64,000 nucleotides of DNA from Carnobacterium_B sp040274945. Lineage in GTDB: Bacteria; Bacillota; Bacilli; Lactobacillales; Carnobacteriaceae. Shown piece after piece: positions 8,024 to 15,849 of this stretch; position 1 is the stretch's first letter; every line of letters begins with the position of its first letter. Location of the stretch: contig NZ_JBEMAR010000006.1 of the NCBI RefSeq assembly GCF_040274945.1, forward strand, positions 143,416 to 207,415, written 5' to 3'. The notes under the pieces were generated by a model. The model was not told the origin of the DNA, searched no databases, and worked only from the letters and a program-made list of their open reading frames with translations. A program made the position numbers and the translations under genes.

Positions 8024-8785
8024 TCACTTTATACCATTCATTACAAGATAATCGTAACTTTCTTTTAAACATTGAAAAGGCTCTTTTTCAAAGGTTTCTT
8101 GTTCAGCGAATGCGTACTTTACACCCGTTTCAATTGTAGCTTCAAAGATGGGTTTCCATGGGATTGAACCTTGTCCAACAGGCATAAGCAACTGTTGTCC
8201 TTTTGTTTCCTCAACCCCATCCTTGAAGTGGATCACATCATTTCGTCCTTGCACCTTATAAATCCATTCAATCGGATCTAGACCGCTGTGAATGATCTGA
8301 TAGATGTCTAATAAAAACTGGAATTCATTTCTCGTATTTTCGAAAATGATTTCAAGAGAATTTTTATCCCCATATTGAAACACATCCTTCTGTCTTGGAT
8401 GGAAGTTTAAAATTTTTCCTTTGGTTTCAAGGTACTCTGAAAGTTTGTTCAATTCTTTTGCATATTCCAGACAGCCCTCGTAAGATTGGTAGCGCTCTGG
8501 TAGCCCGCTGACGGTAATATAAGTACCACCCCAGAGGTCGTTCATTTCAATGACCTCATCCAAATGTTCAATGACCACATCATAATAATCCTGTGTCCCT
8601 ATACACTTCAAATTCGTTTCTTTTAGAGCAGCTTGAATGAAATCGGTTGGGACTTCAGGGTTGATCCATTGGATTTGAATGGTATCATAACCGATAGTGC
8701 TTACTTTTCTGAACGATTCCAAGACGTCCTCAGGGGTTTGAAGATATTTTTTAACGCTTGAAATTTGTAAGCCTAATTTTGTCAT
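8024..8785 (-). CDS. sugar phosphate isomerase/epimerase-like TIM-barrel protein
   Basis: 253 residues from the ATG at 8785, which follows GAAAAGGAGAGATACT. The AP-endonuclease-2/xylose-isomerase-like TIM barrel is recognisable: 'LGLQISSVKKYL' as strand 1, 'GYDTIQIQWI', 'NFHPRQKDVFQYG', 'FLLDIYQIIHSGLDP', 'DVIHFKDGVE' and 'PVGQGSIPWKPIFEA'. The His, Asp and Glu positions typical of the metal site (H in 'NFHPR', D in 'LLDIYQ', H in 'VIHFKD', E in 'FAEQE') are present. The family includes inosose dehydratase and sugar epimerases. The substrate is unknown, and no sugar operon surrounds it. Confidence 0.85.
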   Translation of the reverse strand: MTKLGLQISSVKKYLQTPEDVLESFRKVSTIGYDTIQIQWINPEVPTDFIQAALKETNLKCIGTQDYYDVVIEHLDEVIEMNDLWGGTYITVSGLPERYQSYEGCLEYAKELNKLSEYLETKGKILNFHPRQKDVFQYGDKNSLEIIFENTRNEFQFLLDIYQIIHSGLDPIEWIYKVQGRNDVIHFKDGVEETKGQQLLMPVGQGSIPWKPIFEATIETGVKYAFAEQETFEKEPFQCLKESYDYLVMNGIK

Positions 8786-9148
8786 AGTATCTCTCCTTTT
8801 CAATGTATCCGTTCTCAATCGATTTTCTATTATCATAACATAGCGTACGATTTTTGTTGCTACATGATTTTACATATAAATAGCTACCGTTCTCATAAAT
8901 AAATTAATTATTTTTATCTATACTGTATACTGATTTGTAAGAAGTTTATTACATAATAAAGAAGTGCTGATAATTATGAATGAACGATTTCAAGAAGCAC
9001 TATCATTGAGAAATAAATTTAAATAGTATAAGAAATATACAGTATAACCGAGTAATGATAAAACTGTTAATTATTAATATAGCATCTCGTCGATACATGA
9101 ATTTGTACCTTAATTAGACGCTAAGAACTAAGTTGCATAGAGATCCAA
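8786..9148. other. intergenic region with short palindromes
   Basis: No full gene. It holds two copies of the 11-bp palindrome-like TATACTGTATA (8919-8929) and its complement TATACAGTATA (9036-9046), flanking a 16-codon open frame that looks like the start of an XRE repressor (listed separately). Confidence 0.45.
8976..9026 (+). pseudogene. possible stub of an XRE-type repressor gene
   Basis: ATG followed by 15 codons, 'MNERFQEALSLRNKFK', then TAG. This resembles the first helix of CI/ImmR-type repressors ('MNxRFKEALxLRNxKxxxLAE') and stops just where the HTH would begin. TATACTGTATA elements on each side would suit operators of such a regulator. The match is short, so this is weak. Confidence 0.25.
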
Positions 9149-9679
9149 TTAATTTGGTAATGATAAACCTATAACGTTAATATCTTGAAATTTATGCAAA
9201 AGCTTTAATTCTTTGTCGGCTATATCGTATTCATAAAAATTACAAGGCGATTGCCAATTTACATTTAATTTTACTAAAACAAAATAATCATCCAAAACTT
9301 TGAAAATTTGGAATTCCCAAATGTCATGTTCTATTTTTTCTGCTGACTGAAAAATCCCTGTAATTATTTCATCATTATTGACAACATTTCCTAAAGAATC
9401 TTTAAGTATAATTTTATGTACCTTATTAAGAACTTTTCCGTTAGAAATATAGGATGAAAAACTAGTTGAATCTGCGTTATATAGCTTAAAATCTTCACTT
9501 TTGAACATATCTGTTTCCTTGCTACTTCCGTTTGAATAAATAGAAACATACTCTATTTCTCCAGAAATATCATTTTTTGTTATTAGATTTACTAACAAAT
9601 CCTTAGATCTTATGTATAAGCTTGATAAAATAATAATTATAACTACTACAAAAAAAATTAGGTTAAGTTTTTTTTTCAT
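9149..9679 (-). CDS. membrane-anchored protein of unknown function
   Basis: 176 residues with one N-terminal hydrophobic helix (about 5-24), then an extracytoplasmic domain rich in beta-type segments ('GEIEYVSIYSNGSS', 'VHKIILKDSLGNVVNNDEIITG', 'EIFQIFKVLDDYFVLVKL'-like stretches). The ATG follows GAGGGGATAAAAAATT. No lipobox and no recognised family. It lies downstream of another minus-strand membrane gene (9782-10087) with a 102-base gap. Confidence 0.55.
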   Translation of the reverse strand: MKKKLNLIFFVVVIIIILSSLYIRSKDLLVNLITKNDISGEIEYVSIYSNGSSKETDMFKSEDFKLYNADSTSFSSYISNGKVLNKVHKIILKDSLGNVVNNDEIITGIFQSAEKIEHDIWEFQIFKVLDDYFVLVKLNVNWQSPCNFYEYDIADKELKLLHKFQDINVIGLSLPN

Positions 9680-9781
9680 AATTTTTTATCCCCTCGTACT
9701 TAACTATCTTTTATTATAAATGTATTATTTCTTTAAAACATCTCAATACATGAAGTTGCTTAAAAATGTGTATCAAGGAGC

Positions 9782-10087
9782 TTAATAAAATAGTGGTATA
9801 TAAGGTGGTATTCCAGCTTCAGGTAAAAGATATATAAAAACTGTAAAAAGAATTAATAAAAACGAGAATACTACTAGAAAGTAAGCCGGTACTTGTTTTC
9901 CTTTCCCAATAATGGATAAGATCGATAAAATAAATCCTCCAACGGATAGAAAAACAGATAATGAAAATTCAAACCATATGTTATATGTCCATATTTTATC
10001 TAAGCCAGTTGATAAGAATAGGATAATATAAATTGATATAAAAATGATACTTAATGTTGAAAAAAACTTTGTTTGTTTTTTAAGCAA
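9782..10087 (-). CDS. three-span membrane protein of unknown function
   Basis: 101 residues with three hydrophobic helices (about 9-28, 40-60 and 68-90) and a short basic linker 'GKGKQVP'. It starts at TTG after ATGGAGCGATTATAG. It resembles the small conserved membrane proteins often next to stress or immunity genes, but no family is assigned. Confidence 0.5.
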   Translation of the reverse strand: MLKKQTKFFSTLSIIFISIYIILFLSTGLDKIWTYNIWFEFSLSVFLSVGGFILSILSIIGKGKQVPAYFLVVFSFLLILFTVFIYLLPEAGIPPYIPLFY

Positions 10088-10322
10088 CTATAATCGCTCC
10101 ATTTCACTTTTCTTATTTAGTTATAGTATTTATTCTTACTAAGAATATCGTGTATCAGATAATTATATACCTATAGGGTTCCATTTTTATAGTGGTCTTT
10201 AATACACTATTATGTAGCGTAATAAGCGAAATCATGTACCGTGTTTGTGAGAAGAGTGGGATTTTAAATGAAATACAAAGTCTAAACATTATGAAATCAA
10301 CAAGAAATAAACGGTTTTTATT

Positions 10323-10702
10323 CTATTTGAGATGTAATAAAAAAGTAGATTGAGATGTTTTTACGTTTTTATCCAGATTTTCTCTAGCCACATATAACCC
10401 ATTATCTAGTTTATAGCAGATAATGGATTCATTGGCTTCTTCTGGCAAGTAGATTTCTGTACCTAGGTTTAAAAATTAGATTCTAAGTTCTTTTCTGGGT
10501 AACTATATCGATTTACCTTTTTTTGAACAACATAGACCTTAATAAGCTGTACAGATCCTTTATATGGTTCATGTGTCAAAACATATGTAGTGCCAGAAAA
10601 ATTAACTAAAGTAGGGATTTTTTTCTGTGCCGATTTATTTACAAGAAAAATCCCTAGCAAAAGGATAGGTACTACTAATAACATAGATATTCTTTTTTTC
10701 AC
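10323..10702 (-). pseudogene. small secreted/anchored protein gene broken by a single-base frameshift
   Basis: The GTG start at 10702 follows AGAGGAAGG. The first frame gives 77 residues: a signal-anchor 'MLLVVPILLLGIFLV', then 'TTYVLTHEPYKGSVQLIKVYV', ending 'EKNLESNF' at a TAA (10469-10471). One extra T in the T5 run (A5 on the plus strand, 10471-10475) would give 'ESNFLNLGTEIYLPEEANES' and continue as coding-like sequence to a stop at 10323, about 127 residues in total. I read this as a homopolymer slip that truncated the gene; a sequencing error is possible. The 77-residue product may still be made. Function unknown. Confidence 0.5.
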
Positions 10703-10754
10703 GAAAAACCTTCCTCTATTTGTTTGAAATTTATCTATCCTGTTTTCAAGTTTA

Positions 10755-10853
10755 CTAGTTTTTTTTATTTCTACGATTATGAATATCGGAAAATATAGAA
10801 AATACTCCATACAAAAAAATAAAAAAAACTACTAGAAATAAAATAGCATTCAT
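10755..10853 (-). CDS. 32-residue single-span membrane peptide
   Basis: ATG AAT GCT ... AAC TAG encodes a peptide that is almost one hydrophobic helix ('AILFLVVFFIFLYGVFSIF') with a basic tail ending 'HNRRNKKN'. An AAGGAG site lies 12 bases ahead of the ATG. It ends about 50 bases before the GTG of the next minus-strand gene, so the two may be co-transcribed. It could be a small regulatory membrane peptide or a toxin-like peptide. Support is composition and the ribosome site only. Confidence 0.4.
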   Translation of the reverse strand: MNAILFLVVFFIFLYGVFSIFSDIHNRRNKKN

Positions 10854-11066
10854 CAGTTACAAAATCTCCTTCCTAAGCAAATTTACAATGACAATGTTTA
10901 CTTCCTATTTAGTTCCTATAATTATTACTATGAATGATAAATAGGCGTAACTAAATGTTTTAAAAATTTTTTTTTTACTTTATCCGACAATTTCTATTCC
11001 TTCTTTCTAATAAATTTAACATTTTATGATGTACTTGAATTGAGTAAAATATACAGTCCTTTTAAA

Positions 11067-11309
11067 TCATTTTTTCATAACATCTGAAACAATTAAACTT
11101 AATCCAATTAGCAAACCAATAACTAGCCATAGACCTAAAAGAGTGATTGCAACTACTCCAATTACTTCCTTTGGTGCGTGGCTTAATTCACGGATAAGCT
11201 GACTAGTTTCTACATAATCAAAAATGAGGTTTTTTAATCCATTAAATCCCATAAAGAGTAACGCATATAAAAAACCTTCTTTGAATCGATTTAATTTAGT
11301 TTTTTCCAT
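11067..11309 (-). CDS. 80-residue membrane protein under operator C
   Basis: 80 residues with a basic N-terminus 'EKTKLNRFKEG', an amphipathic or hydrophobic first segment (about 14-32) and a strong membrane helix 'VVAITLLGLWLVIGLLIGLSLI' split by glycines (about 52-74). The ATG follows GAAAAAGGAGTTACAGTAAAA. Its promoter (TAGTCA, 17 bases, TATGAT) directly abuts two dyad repeats of the type seen at 4.07 and 15.85 kb. No family is recognised; by regulation it groups with the genes at 4213 and 15956. Confidence 0.55.
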   Translation of the reverse strand: MEKTKLNRFKEGFLYALLFMGFNGLKNLIFDYVETSQLIRELSHAPKEVIGVVAITLLGLWLVIGLLIGLSLIVSDVMKK

Positions 11310-11700
11310 TTTTACTGTAACTCCTTTTTCATTCAGTCCTAGCTATGTATTACTTATCTCTATCATACCGAAAGAGAGGATAGTTGACTATAAACCATTG
11401 GTTTACATACTAGCAACCAATGGTTGCTAGTATGTAAACTATCGATTTTTTTAGTTTTATAAGATTAAATAGTTAACGTGATTTCGAATGATCAAGAATG
11501 CAGATTATTTAATTTAAACCTAGGAAAATTCAAGATAGAAAATAAGTATGTTAAGAGTAGAATTTTTACTAGATGATATTTATAGGAAAGTAGGTTTAAG
11601 TATCAAAAAAGTGGTTCGTCTATTTAAAGATGTAGTGAACTTGAAAACAGTATCCATAATGACTTATGATAGAAGTGAGTTAAAAATAGGAGGTTTTTTT
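11310..11700. other. divergent intergenic region holding operator C
   Basis: Besides site C, a 39-bp palindrome (11401-11439) is centred on its distal dyad, GTTTACATACTAGCAACCA with its complement. An open frame upstream of the lipoprotein gene (from 11548) has no ribosome site and is not called. Confidence 0.5.
11362..11427 (-). promoter_or_regulatory. tandem dyad operator and promoter (site C)
   Basis: On the minus strand: perfect 15-bp palindrome GCAACCATTGGTTGC (11413-11427), then TAAACCAATGGTTTA (11391-11405; on the plus strand TAAACCATTGGTTTA), centres 22 bp apart. Then -35 TAGTCA (11385-11390), a 17-base spacer and -10 TATGAT (11362-11367). Spacing of the proximal dyad to -35 and of -35 to -10 is identical to sites A and B. 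Confidence 0.6.
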
Positions 11701-12111
11701 TTGTTTAAAAGGAAAAGTAAGAAATTAATGATAGGTATTTTTTTAGGAGTTATGCTTGCAATTTTAACAGGATGTAAAGGTTCAGAAGATATACAGGGTG
11801 AATGGTATGCAGAAAATTCTGAGGGAAAAGAAATAGTCATCACTTTGACGGATGACTCCATTATTTTTAGTTCTGACGGATCAGATGATTGGAATGTACC
11901 TTATAAGCAAACCGGTACCGGGTTTAAAAATAATATTAGTTATAAAAAAATAGAATTCGATGATAAAAGTTACTCCTTTGTTTTCCCAGACAAGAAAGAC
12001 AAAAATAATGCTGTTATTTTGATTCCAAATGATGAAGATGAAGCAACAGAAGGAATGATTTACTGGGTTCTATCTAGAAATGATTTTCCAGACTATAACA
12101 CTTATAAGTAG
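11701..12111 (+). CDS. lipoprotein of unknown function
   Basis: 136 residues from the TTG at 11701, which follows ATAGGAGGTTTTTTT. A basic n-region 'FKRKSKK' and hydrophobic core 'LMIGIFLGVMLAI' lead to the lipobox LTGC (Cys about 25). The mature part begins 'KGSEDIQGEWYAENSEGKE', and 'ITLTDDSIIFSSDG' is the pattern of small DUF-type lipoproteins with a lipocalin- or META-like 'GxWxxxxxxG' start. An upstream in-frame ATG (11548) would place the signal peptide internally, so TTG is preferred. It is divergent from operator C; a terminator follows at 12199-12241. Confidence 0.75.
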   Translation: MFKRKSKKLMIGIFLGVMLAILTGCKGSEDIQGEWYAENSEGKEIVITLTDDSIIFSSDGSDDWNVPYKQTGTGFKNNISYKKIEFDDKSYSFVFPDKKDKNNAVILIPNDEDEATEGMIYWVLSRNDFPDYNTYK

Positions 12112-12422
12112 TTAACAAACGTAATTGAATTAGCTTTGTTAAGGTATTAGGCAAAAAAAGTTTAGTATTAAATCTAATCTTTTTAAATAATAGTAATCAA
12201 AAAGGATTCTACCGCTTAAAAAGCAGAAGAATCCTTTTTTTAAAATCTTCTTTTAAAATAAACAGAAATCTTTACTTTGACCCTTTTTGTGATGATGCAA
12301 GGGATTGTAGTGTGAAAAAAGTAGAACTATAAATGGAGATAGTTAAATCGAAGAGTTATCGCTTTCAAAATTTAAGTTTAAGTTGTAAAATGACATCATC
12401 AGACTAAAGGAGGTGACAAACA
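12112..12422. other. intergenic region
   Basis: Holds a weak inverted repeat TTAACAAA/TTTGTTAA (12113-12141) and the terminator at 12199-12241. Nothing else was recognised. Confidence 0.5.
12199..12241 (+). terminator. intrinsic terminator
   Basis: AAAAAGGATTCT pairs with AGAATCCTTTTTT, with an inner GCTT/AAGC helix, followed by Ts. It closes the lipoprotein gene. Confidence 0.85.
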
Positions 12423-12686
12423 ATGGCTGACTTAGAACAAAAAAAGGAACGCGTTTTGGAAAATCTGGTAACTGTAATTGAGGAATTAGACGAAAATCTA
12501 ATGACAGTAGACGCTTTGGGTGATGATACTAAGAAGAAACATAGATTGAAAAAATGGTATTACGAAAAAAAGGCGATTCATGATATTAAAAAAATATTGC
12601 ATGATGTAAATAAGTATGAAAAATATGATGATAAAGAAATGAAAAAATTTGAAAAAGAGTTAGACAAATACGACGAATGGACATAA
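12423..12686 (+). CDS. small highly charged helical protein
   Basis: 87 residues, no membrane segment. Over 40% are Lys, Asp or Glu, and the pattern 'LEQKKERVLENLVTVIEELDENL' then 'KKAIHDIKKILHDVNKYEKY' predicts two long helices, possibly a hairpin. AAAGGAGGTGACAAACA gives a very strong ribosome site before the ATG. The family is not recognised. It is monocistronic between two terminators, which suggests a well-expressed soluble small protein. Confidence 0.6.
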   Translation: MADLEQKKERVLENLVTVIEELDENLMTVDALGDDTKKKHRLKKWYYEKKAIHDIKKILHDVNKYEKYDDKEMKKFEKELDKYDEWT

Positions 12687-12803
12687 ACTTAACGTTTTCC
12701 ATTTGGAATTAAAGTAAGTTCTAGTTGTGATATCTTGAGAGATTTTAGATTGAGTTTTTTTAATTATTCCAGAAACTTGGAAGTAATAAATAAAAATATC
12801 AAC

Positions 12804-12834
12804 AAAAAGACTACAGATATTGTAGTCTTTTTTT
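12804..12834 (+). terminator. intrinsic terminator
   Basis: AAAAGACTACA pairs with TGTAGTCTTTT around GATAT, followed by a T run; downstream of the 87-residue gene. Confidence 0.85.
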
Positions 12835-13008
12835 AGTGAGTAAATCATTCCAAACTAAACAAAAAATAGTTAGTTACTCCTAAGATTTTTTCTGTGGTCT
12901 ATAAAAAAATACATAAAAACTTAACACCAGTTAACCTTTTATATGATTAACTAATACTTATTTATCCTGGTATTTAGTTGATCTGCTTAACTTAATATAA
13001 CAACAATT

Positions 13009-13368
13009 TTAATTAGATCCTAAAGACTGATGGAATATATCTCCCCAATCACATATAGCTGTTACAACCGGTTCTAAGCTTAATCCAAGAGCCGTTAATG
13101 TATAATCAACTTTGGGAGGGACTACTGGATAAATGGTCCGTTGAATAATGTTATCTTCTTCCAGTTCTCTTAGTTGTCGAATTAATGTTCTTTGGTTAAT
13201 ATCTGGAAATTGTCTTTGTAGTTCGCTCAAACGTAAAGGAGATTTTTGTAGTAAAGCCCAAATAATCGCGATTTTCCAGCGACCGCCAATAACAGAAAGA
13301 GCTAAATCTTTACTTGTGTAAAATTCTTTATCTTTATAATTGATCAGTTTAAACAACTTCTTTCTCAA
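13009..13368 (-). CDS. HxlR-family transcriptional regulator
   Basis: 119 residues. The HxlR winged-helix signature is clear: 'LSVIGGRWKIAIIWALL', 'PLRLSELQRQFPDINQRTLIRQLRELEEDNIIQR', 'VDYTLTALGLSLEPVVTAICDWG'. HxlR members are dimeric and usually sense reactive electrophiles; B. subtilis HxlR responds to formaldehyde. A Cys sits in 'AICDWGD' but no N-terminal Cys is present. It is divergent from the AdhC-FrmB operon with about 110 bases between starts, strong context for control of that operon. The called start is TTG without an obvious ribosome site, so the first few residues are uncertain. Confidence 0.88.
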   Translation of the reverse strand: MRKKLFKLINYKDKEFYTSKDLALSVIGGRWKIAIIWALLQKSPLRLSELQRQFPDINQRTLIRQLRELEEDNIIQRTIYPVVPPKVDYTLTALGLSLEPVVTAICDWGDIFHQSLGSN

Positions 13369-13406
13369 TAAGTAGCTTGATTTTCATAGTGACAAAAATA
13401 TCAGTA

Positions 13407-13435
13407 TTAACTTTTTATTCATTATACACTACAAT
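13407..13435 (+). promoter_or_regulatory. promoter of the adhC-frmB operon
   Basis: TTAACT, 17 bases, TACAAT, ending 42 bases before the adhC ATG, inside the HxlR-adhC divergent region. No perfect dyad was found to name as the HxlR operator. Confidence 0.5.
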
Positions 13436-13477
13436 AGATTTGCAAGAAAGAACAGCTTGAAAGAAAGAAGGAAAATT

Positions 13478-14593
13478 ATGAAAAGTAGAGCAGCAGTAGC
13501 ATTTGGACCAAATGAGCCACTTAGAATCGTTGAGATTGATGTAGAAGAGCCAAAAGAAAATGAAGTACTAGTGAAAATATTGTACACATCTGTTTGTCAC
13601 ACCGATGCATTTACGTTATCAGGAGAAGATCCAGAGGGGATTTTCCCAGCTGTTTTAGGACACGAGGGAGCTGGAGTAGTTGTATCCGTGGGTAAAGGAG
13701 TAACTTCTGTAAAATCAGGAGATCATGTCATTCCTTTATATACACCAGAGTGTGGGAAATGTGAGTTCTGTCTTTCTGGTAAAACCAATTTATGTAGTGC
13801 AGTTCGTGAGACTCAAGGAAAAGGTTTAATGCCTGACGGAACGACTAGATTCTCGTATAAGGGAGAACCTATCTATCACTATATGGGAACAAGTACATTC
13901 AGTGAATATACAGTAGTCAATGAAATCAATTTAGTAAAAGTTGATGAAGATGCTCCTTTAGACAAGGTTTGTTTGTTTGGTTGTGGTGTCACGACGGGTC
14001 TGGGAGCTGTGAAACATACGGCAAAAGTTGAAGAAGGTGCTACAACAGCAGTATTTGGTCTAGGAGCAATTGGTTTAGCAGTAATTCAAGGATTAAAGAA
14101 AGCCAATGCAAAACGCATTATTGCTGTAGATTTAAATCCTGATAAATGGGAATTAGCTAAACAAATGGGAGCGACTGATTTTGTTAATCCAGCTGATTAT
14201 GATCAACCAATCCAAGAAGTTATAGTAGAGATGACTAATGGTGGTGTAGATTACAGTTTTGAATGTATCGGTAACGTAGAGGTAATGAAATCAGCACTTG
14301 AAGCCTGCCATAAAGGGTGGGGAGAAAGTATTATTATTGGTGTTGCTGGTGCTGGGAAAGAAATTCATACACGTCCGTTCCAATTAGTAACGGGTCGTGT
14401 ATGGCGCGGGTCAGCATTTGGCGGAGTAAAAGGACGCACAGAATTACCAGGAATGGTTCAAGATTACATGGATGGTGAAATTGATCTGGATTCGTTTATC
14501 ACGCATCACTTAGCATTCAAAGACATAAATGAAGCATTTGATTTACTGCACAAAGGTGAATCAATTCGCACTATTTTAACTTATGGGGAGTGA
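13478..14593 (+). CDS. adhC: class III alcohol dehydrogenase / S-(hydroxymethyl)glutathione dehydrogenase
   Basis: 371 residues from the ATG at 13478 (AAGGAAAATT upstream). It is a zinc-dependent medium-chain dehydrogenase: catalytic-site residues Cys40-His41 ('TSVCHTD') and His62-Glu63 ('LGHEGAG'), structural zinc cysteines 92, 95, 98 and 106 ('ECGKCEFCLSGKTNLC'), 'LFGCGVTTG', and the NAD fold 'AVFGLGAIGLA'. The downstream S-formylglutathione hydrolase supports the formaldehyde-oxidising class III assignment: it oxidises the thiol-formaldehyde adduct with NAD+. Whether glutathione or another thiol is used in this organism is not shown. The stop is 4 bases from the next start. Confidence 0.9.
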   Translation: MKSRAAVAFGPNEPLRIVEIDVEEPKENEVLVKILYTSVCHTDAFTLSGEDPEGIFPAVLGHEGAGVVVSVGKGVTSVKSGDHVIPLYTPECGKCEFCLSGKTNLCSAVRETQGKGLMPDGTTRFSYKGEPIYHYMGTSTFSEYTVVNEINLVKVDEDAPLDKVCLFGCGVTTGLGAVKHTAKVEEGATTAVFGLGAIGLAVIQGLKKANAKRIIAVDLNPDKWELAKQMGATDFVNPADYDQPIQEVIVEMTNGGVDYSFECIGNVEVMKSALEACHKGWGESIIIGVAGAGKEIHTRPFQLVTGRVWRGSAFGGVKGRTELPGMVQDYMDGEIDLDSFITHHLAFKDINEAFDLLHKGESIRTILTYGE

Positions 14594-14597
14594 TTAA

Positions 14598-15431
14598 ATG
14601 GTTGTCGAACAACTTGAAATGCATCTCTCTTTTCAAGGAGAGCAGCGTAAATACCGTCATTTTTCTAACGTATTAAATTGTGAAATGGTGTTTAGCCTTT
14701 ATTTGCCACCGTTGTTTGAAGAAAAGGAATTATCGCTTATTTGGTGGTTATCAGGATTAACCTGTACAGATGATAATTTTAGTCAAAAAAGTGGGTTTCA
14801 AAAAGCTGCTGCAGATCAGGCGGTAGCCGTGATTATCCCTGATACTTCTCCACGGGGAGAAAAAGTACCAGACGATGAAGGATGGGACTTAGGTAAAGGT
14901 GCAAGCTTTTATCTAAATGCAACAGAAGGTCCATGGGTCGAGAATTATCAAATGCATACGTATCTAAAAGAAGAACTTCCTCAAATAGTGCATAGTTTGA
15001 TTCCACATTTTTCAGGAAAAGAAAGTATTATGGGACACTCAATGGGTGGACATGGAGCAATCATGATGGGATTAAAAGAACCGGGACGATTTGCTTCTAT
15101 TTCAGCGTTTGCACCAATTTTAAATCCCGCACAAGTACCTTGGGGTAAAAAAGCTTTCACAGCTTATTTAGGTTCAGATGAATCTTCGTGGCAAGAATGG
15201 GATTCTACAAGCTTGATTGAACAAACAGATAAAGTTCCTCCTATCTTAATCACGCAAGGTACATCTGATAATTTTTATGATGTGCAATTGCAAGAAAGTG
15301 AATTTTTAAAAGCAGCAGGAGATAAACCTGTTTTTTATCAGTCAGAAAAAGGATACGATCATAGTTACTTTACAATTGCGACTTTTATAGAAGAACACAT
15401 CCAATTTCATGTGAATGAATTAAAAAAATAA
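14598..15431 (+). CDS. frmB: S-formylglutathione hydrolase
   Basis: 277 residues, alpha/beta hydrolase of the esterase D/FGH type. It has the oxyanion region 'WWLSGLTCTDDNFSQKSGFQ', the family signature 'PDTSPRGEKVPDDEGWDLGKGA', nucleophile elbow 'GHSMGGHGA' (Ser148), Asp in 'GTSDNFYD' and His in 'YDHSYF', a complete catalytic triad. It hydrolyses the S-formyl-thiol made by AdhC to formate and free thiol. Length is family-typical. It is translated from an ATG 4 bases after the adhC stop (ribosome site GGGGAGTG inside the adhC end). Confidence 0.92.
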   Translation: MVVEQLEMHLSFQGEQRKYRHFSNVLNCEMVFSLYLPPLFEEKELSLIWWLSGLTCTDDNFSQKSGFQKAAADQAVAVIIPDTSPRGEKVPDDEGWDLGKGASFYLNATEGPWVENYQMHTYLKEELPQIVHSLIPHFSGKESIMGHSMGGHGAIMMGLKEPGRFASISAFAPILNPAQVPWGKKAFTAYLGSDESSWQEWDSTSLIEQTDKVPPILITQGTSDNFYDVQLQESEFLKAAGDKPVFYQSEKGYDHSYFTIATFIEEHIQFHVNELKK

Positions 15432-15491
15432 AAAATAGTTTAGAGATTTCTATTAAGTATGAAGCTAAAACAAGTTAATGAGACAACGAGG

Positions 15492-15531
15492 AACACCTTC
15501 GAAAGGATAAGACTTAATCGAAGGTGTTTTT
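15492..15531 (+). terminator. intrinsic terminator
   Basis: AACACCTTCG pairs with CGAAGGTGTT, followed by TTTTG; downstream of frmB. Confidence 0.8.
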
Positions 15532-15555
15532 GTGTATAAAAATCTATTTAAATAA

Positions 15556-15795
15556 AACTTACCAGAGCAAAACGAAAATAAAATAAACAAACGACATAAA
15601 AAAGCTCTAACCGAACTTCTGAGCTATGTGAAGGATCATTTTGATCATACTAATGCTACTTATATTGAACTATTATTCTGTCTGAATAGTTTTGAAAATG
15701 AGCCTTTAAAGCACAAAAAGATCATTAAATATAAGGAATTAACCTTGAATGATTTGTTTTATGAAGAACTGAAATTTCTAACGCTAACGACATAG
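15556..15795 (+). pseudogene. possible gene remnant without a start codon
   Basis: After an in-frame TAA (15553), 79 sense codons run to a TAG at 15793 with no ATG or usable start near the front. The translation ('NKRHKKALTELLSYVKDHFDH', 'YKELTLNDLFYEELKFL') has the composition of a real helical protein, so this may be the 3' end of a lost gene. The family is not recognised. It could equally be a chance open frame. Confidence 0.25.
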
Positions 15796-15849
15796 GACTG
15801 AAGATAACTAATAGCATAAAGCTTTATTTAATTGAATTTTCATTAGATG

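Noticed and set aside
11548..11700. N-terminal extension of the lipoprotein frame
   Set aside because: It would bury the signal peptide and lipobox; the TTG at 11701 has an AGGAGG site.
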